A stretch of 7,199 bases of DNA from Bacteroidota bacterium (GTDB lineage: Bacteria; Bacteroidota; Bacteroidia; Bacteroidales; UBA1715), in assembly GCA_029266015.1 (NCBI GenBank), contig JAJUFK010000118.1, positions 1-7,199 on the forward strand. The letters are read 5' to 3'. Below, piece after piece: positions 5,401 through 7,199 of this stretch; within the stretch, counting starts at the first letter, position 1, and each line of letters begins with the position of its first letter. Under the pieces are notes generated by a model that made no database searches, had not been told where the DNA came from, and saw only the letters and a program-made list of their open reading frames with translations. A program made the position numbers and the translations under genes.

Positions 5401-7199
5401 TCCGGATTGTACAATGTCATAATTGTTGTAAAATTCATATAGTTGATATTCGGGTGATTGTGCGGTAAACGTAACACGTGTTGATTCGCAAATGGAATCA
5501 GCGGTAATAGAAGAAATAAGTGAAACAGTTGGTATTTTATGAACAGTAACATCTATATATTTGGTTGTCATAGGACAGTTTGGTTCATCGGTGTTCTTTA
5601 CACTTACATAGTATTGAGTACTTTGTGTTGGTTTTATTACACGTAATCTGTTGGGAGATGGTATTGATGTTTTATTCCAATAAATTTCAAAATTAGGAAT
5701 AGTTATATCTTTTATAGATACAATGGTTGACTGCCCTTCGCAAATTTCTGTGTCAGGACTTGTAACAAAATTAATTGCAGTACAAGGTAAGCTTTTACAC
5801 GAAGCAGAATCAAGCGAAATTTCACTGTCGCCACATGGTACATTTCCTTTTGCTTTTAAAAATGCATATACAGTTGAATCTTGTGAAATAAATATTTCAT
5901 GGTTGAGAGTCCCATTTACAGGTTCAAACGCACCTCCGTTTAAACTAATTTCATAATCAGTAGCTCCGGGTACACTATCCCACAAAAATTTAATAGAGCC
6001 AATACTTGTTTTTCCACAGAATATTTGTGGACGTTTAAGAGTTTTTTTTATTTCAGGTATTACATATGTAGCCGGATTTGTGGAATCACTCATACAACCC
6101 GATTCAAATGCAAGAACGCGAATAGGATCGCCGGTTGCTTTTGTATAATCAAGAACCAATGTTGCACTTTCTTTTTGTAATAGTACATTACCATCGTAAA
6201 AATGATAATCGTCATAACCGGAAGGGCTTGCAGTGAGTTTAATAGTATCACCCATACAAATAGAAGAACCGGTAGGGGTGCTGGTAATGGTTACGTTTGG
6301 TAAGGGTGTTATATTCATATTTATAGGTGTTGTAATAGTATGACATGGACAGTTAACTCTGTCTATTGCATGTAATTTTACAACATCACTATTTTTTAAA
6401 TTTTTAGTTTTAAAAATGTTTGATGATGATTTTTGTATAGTATCATTATTTACAATAAATTCATATGATTTATAATATGAAGGAGTGGCAATAAATTCTA
6501 CTTCATCTAATTCGCAAATAGGTGATTTATTGGTAGTTTTTTCTAAATGAACCATTGAAAACGGGTTAACAAATACTATACGTGATACAGTACCAATACA
6601 TCCGTTTAAATTTATATGCATTGTTATTTGTTTAAGTCCGGCAGTATTCCATGTTACAGAATATGGACCTTTGTCTGTTCCCGAGAGTGAAGTAGGATTG
6701 TCAAAATTCCAAGTGTAAATAGCACCGGCATATGAAGTAGTATCTTGAAATACTTGTACCGGTCGTTCTAAACAAATATTGTCATCAGATAAAGATATTT
6801 TAGCAACAGGTGTAGGTTGATTGTTTACAACCAATTGTGATGTGTTTTCACACCCAAATTGGTTTATAATTTTTAATTTTAAATTATAAACACCGGCTTC
6901 GTAATATGTATGATTACCGGGATGCATTACAGAATCTATTTGGCCGTCGCCCCACATCCAATAAACCTTATTTACTTGTGCCGGATTAGAATTGTTTGTT
7001 ACAGTAACTTTCATAGGATTACACCCGGTTTGTGGTGAAGCTATAAATGAAGGATTAGGTACTGAAATAATTTCAATGGTTCCCGGATATGTATATTCGT
7101 TTACACATGAATTTGAAGTTGTAACGGTTAAGCGAGGTTTTTTAAATCCCGATAGAGAAAATTTATGACATGGTGTATAATCAGTAGAGGTTTCACCTA
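2494..7199 (-). CDS. Giant T9SS-exported multi-domain adhesin (PKD / Ig-like / FN3-like repeats, type B C-terminal domain), 5' partial
   Basis: Secreted cell-surface protein, probably a SprB-like adhesin exported by the type IX secretion system. The frame is open to the window edge: 61 further residues precede the first ATG at 7014 and belong to PKD domains, so that ATG is internal and the true start lies beyond 7199. Residues below count from the first whole codon (7197). End of one PKD domain (1-47); PKD with the W-G-D-G core (about 48-127); a second PKD-like domain (128-211); an Ig-like domain (212-299); three composite repeats of 256, 256 and 257 residues (300-1068); five single Ig-like domains (1069-1474); C-terminal sorting domain (about 1475-1567) with T-P-N-N-D-G-V-N-D-T, Y-N-R-W-G-E and L-P-N-G-T-Y. 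Nearly every Ig-like domain has one cysteine pair, which fits a disulfide-stabilised extracellular stalk. The PorP/SprF gene starts 3 bases downstream. Export by T9SS is well supported; adhesive function and ligand are inferred. Confidence 0.95.
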   Translation of the reverse strand, partial: GETSTDYTPCHKFSLSGFKKPRLTVTTSNSCVNEYTYPGTIEIISVPNPSFIASPQTGCNPMKVTVTNNSNPAQVNKVYWMWGDGQIDSVMHPGNHTYYEAGVYNLKLKIINQFGCENTSQLVVNNQPTPVAKISLSDDNICLERPVQVFQDTTSYAGAIYTWNFDNPTSLSGTDKGPYSVTWNTAGLKQITMHINLNGCIGTVSRIVFVNPFSMVHLEKTTNKSPICELDEVEFIATPSYYKSYEFIVNNDTIQKSSSNIFKTKNLKNSDVVKLHAIDRVNCPCHTITTPINMNITPLPNVTITSTPTGSSICMGDTIKLTASPSGYDDYHFYDGNVLLQKESATLVLDYTKATGDPIRVLAFESGCMSDSTNPATYVIPEIKKTLKRPQIFCGKTSIGSIKFLWDSVPGATDYEISLNGGAFEPVNGTLNHEIFISQDSTVYAFLKAKGNVPCGDSEISLDSASCKSLPCTAINFVTSPDTEICEGQSTIVSIKDITIPNFEIYWNKTSIPSPNRLRVIKPTQSTQYYVSVKNTDEPNCPMTTKYIDVTVHKIPTVSLISSITADSICESTRVTFTAQSPEYQLYEFYNNYDIVQSGVSPYYTTNELKDLQEIRVRATHYGCRSELSNPISYRVIKKLKQTQVVCGTTSVNSVNFLWDPVPGATGYMISVDSVGGVPNFINVGNTTEHTITGLQLGDARTLTVKPYSNTACSTGMEYASATCFTENCYPLTFDKSQDLEICSGDTATLYIHNVSVPYYSVSWNAKPFTQDTLKKYVFTKDTIIMVSVRNNSQLKCNASKKYFKIKVHDYPVVSLETAEYTDTVCSGSAVTFVAKPSGFDEYFFYDNWNLVQAGPSPVYVCNKYYNQHEILVRPKNNGCLNMEGTSIKRDVIKPLDPPQVNCGKTTTGYVEFVWDSIPGANGYMVSVNDNTFIPANGTFSHTVYTTPSTQVLIEVVATGNTPCGTSLSSSIWSGSLTMCETKPCEPINFTRPENFAICAGQQANLEIQNLTEPTNYSISWKGEPETTSLTYSYKPLQTDTASIIYWDKNQPGCFPARKYTVIDVYDIPVTNLIAPQDTVCQGDNITIESTLQGMDTYDFYSKNNLLYSGNKYWLPIYDIQKDTSIYLTVNFQGCTYSTDVMKITSLQLAPVTLISSAVHDSICENASLILTAQAQGYENFAFYRNDSLLQKSAAKTYSIPRIFLSDTARIDSVYVYGYNFFGCKSKASNLKKHTVLPKTNITISTDKSNICLYEDVQISVLPNDLMHYMYMNNAQPMISQPMAEYVTNKIGFSNKIEVLASNEYGCFSDTSNAIILTVAPVANPTIVASDTVICIGETIQLQGLLEPGYETAQFHWHTGAQTANTDYTPSSTNYAWVYTIFNNCKSLTDSLEIEVDQVKPAIDSVLPITACIGSTIELPGNGGMFYQWFPADSVSDPTIANPTIKVMKTQIYTFVVTNTACVDSSKILVNMDLCLDELPYDIPQIITPNNDGVNDTWNIMYIDYFTQNSVKIYNRWGELVYSKAPYDNTWNGKNNTNKELPNGTYFYNLELGPNMKKYSGFVIINK
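2497..2775 (-). other. Type B (gliding-motility-associated) T9SS C-terminal sorting domain
   Basis: The last 93 or so residues of the adhesin match the gliding-motility-associated C-terminal domain class (TIGR04131 / CHU_C type): I-P-Q-I-I-T-P-N-N-D-G-V-N-D-T-W, then V-K-I-Y-N-R-W-G-E-L-V-Y, W-N-G-K-N, L-P-N-G-T-Y-F-Y and a final G-F-V-I-I-N-K. In the known family this domain directs the folded cargo through the T9SS outer-membrane translocon, and type B domains, unlike type A, depend on an SprF-like partner. That partner is the next gene. The identification rests on direct motif recognition and is very secure. Confidence 0.95.
2776..3993 (-). other. Run of five single Ig-like domains between the composite repeats and the sorting domain
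   Basis: After the third composite unit the pattern changes: the FN3-like module is dropped and five Ig-like domains of about 75-90 residues follow one another. Each has one early and one late cysteine, roughly 50-60 residues apart. The first three keep the aromatic motif of sub-module a (Y-D-F-Y-S, F-A-F-Y-R, Y-M-Y-M-N); the last two instead resemble shorter PKD/Ig-like domains with Q-F-H-W-H or Y-Q-W-F-P cores. They probably form the stalk nearest the cell surface. One unpaired-looking cysteine (D-L-C-L-D, codon near 2775) sits at the junction with the sorting domain. Confidence 0.75.
3994..6300 (-). repeat. Three tandem composite protein repeats (about 256 residues each) inside the adhesin
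   Basis: Units are 5533-6300 (256 residues), 4765-5532 (256) and 3994-4764 (257), directly abutting. Each has three sub-modules in the same order: (a) an Ig-like domain with S-I/V-C, a F-Y-x-N/D motif and a closing G-C; (b) an FN3-like module opening with C-G-x-T and F-x-W-D-x-x-P-G-A-x-x-Y, closing near C-x(4)-C; (c) a second Ig-like domain beginning P-x-x-F and I-C-x-G and ending in a V-H/Y-D/K-x-P boundary. Eight cysteines occupy matching places in every unit. By hand, 48 ungapped positions of sub-module b in units 1 and 3 share 23 identities, so the copies are clearly homologous but old; the DNA itself is not a near-identical repeat. Confidence 0.88.
6565..7199 (-). other. PKD-domain region at the visible N-terminal side of the adhesin
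   Basis: The first visible residues are the end of a PKD-type domain (G-F-K-K-P-R-L-T-V-T-T-S-N-S-C...). A well-formed PKD domain follows, starting P-N-P-S-F-I-A-S and carrying W-M-W-G-D-G, H-T-Y and A-G-V-Y-N-L-K-L. A more diverged copy comes next, with T-W-N-F-D and A-G-L-K-Q-I-T-M. Conserved PKD features run through the ATG at 7014 without a break, which is the main reason for rejecting that codon as the start. More PKD copies probably lie beyond 7199. Confidence 0.8.

Noticed and set aside
3455..5956. Three further plus-strand open frames (3455-3649, 4345-4647, 5723-5956)
   Set aside because: All are antisense to conserved Ig-like or FN3-like modules of the adhesin and show no domain of their own.
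33..6049. Runs of eight T on the plus strand (33-40, 982-989, 6042-6049) as possible phase-variation tracts
   Set aside because: All encode in-frame Lys-rich codons in open genes; runs of eight are expected at this base composition and nothing indicates slippage.
3994..6300. CRISPR-like or recent DNA-level tandem repeat
   Set aside because: The repetition is at protein level only. The copies are strongly diverged in DNA, with no short identical repeat and spacer structure.
7012..7014. ATG as the start of the adhesin gene
   Set aside because: It falls inside a PKD domain, no signal peptide follows, and the frame is open upstream to the window edge.

Overview
The window is AT-rich and fully coding on the minus strand. 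It looks like Bacteroidota DNA: it carries a PorP/SprF-family protein, a gliding-motility-type (type B) C-terminal sorting domain, no Shine-Dalgarno sequences, and A/T-rich gene starts. The genus cannot be told from what is here.

Three co-directional genes read from the high-coordinate end towards position 1. (1) 7199-2494 is the 3' portion of a very large secreted, cysteine-rich, multi-domain surface protein. About 1567 residues are visible and its start lies outside the window. In order it has PKD domains, an Ig-like domain, three composite repeats of about 256 residues, five single Ig-like domains, and a type IX secretion system (T9SS) C-terminal domain. (2) 2490-1549 is a complete PorP/SprF-family outer-membrane protein, starting 3 bases after the adhesin stop. 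(3) 1549-1 is the first 516 residues of a PorE-like protein: signal peptide, TPR-like helices, five-bladed PD40/WD40-like propeller, and the start of a following domain. Its ATG shares one base with the stop of gene 2, and its 3' end is outside the window. I translated this frame codon by codon and it is open to the window edge.

The three are almost certainly one transcription unit. From family knowledge, proteins with type B C-terminal domains are exported by the T9SS and need a cognate SprF-like partner, often encoded next door. PorE-type proteins link the T9SS to peptidoglycan through an OmpA-like domain. The reading is therefore a cargo / cargo-specific partner / periplasmic anchor cassette. 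The adhesin's ligand and whether the organism glides cannot be told from the sequence.

There is no gap longer than 3 bases between genes, so no promoter, terminator, RNA gene, mobile element or CRISPR was found. The most distinctive structure is the set of three equal-length composite repeats, each with the same eight-cysteine pattern. I saw no wholly unknown system; the architecture fits a known class.
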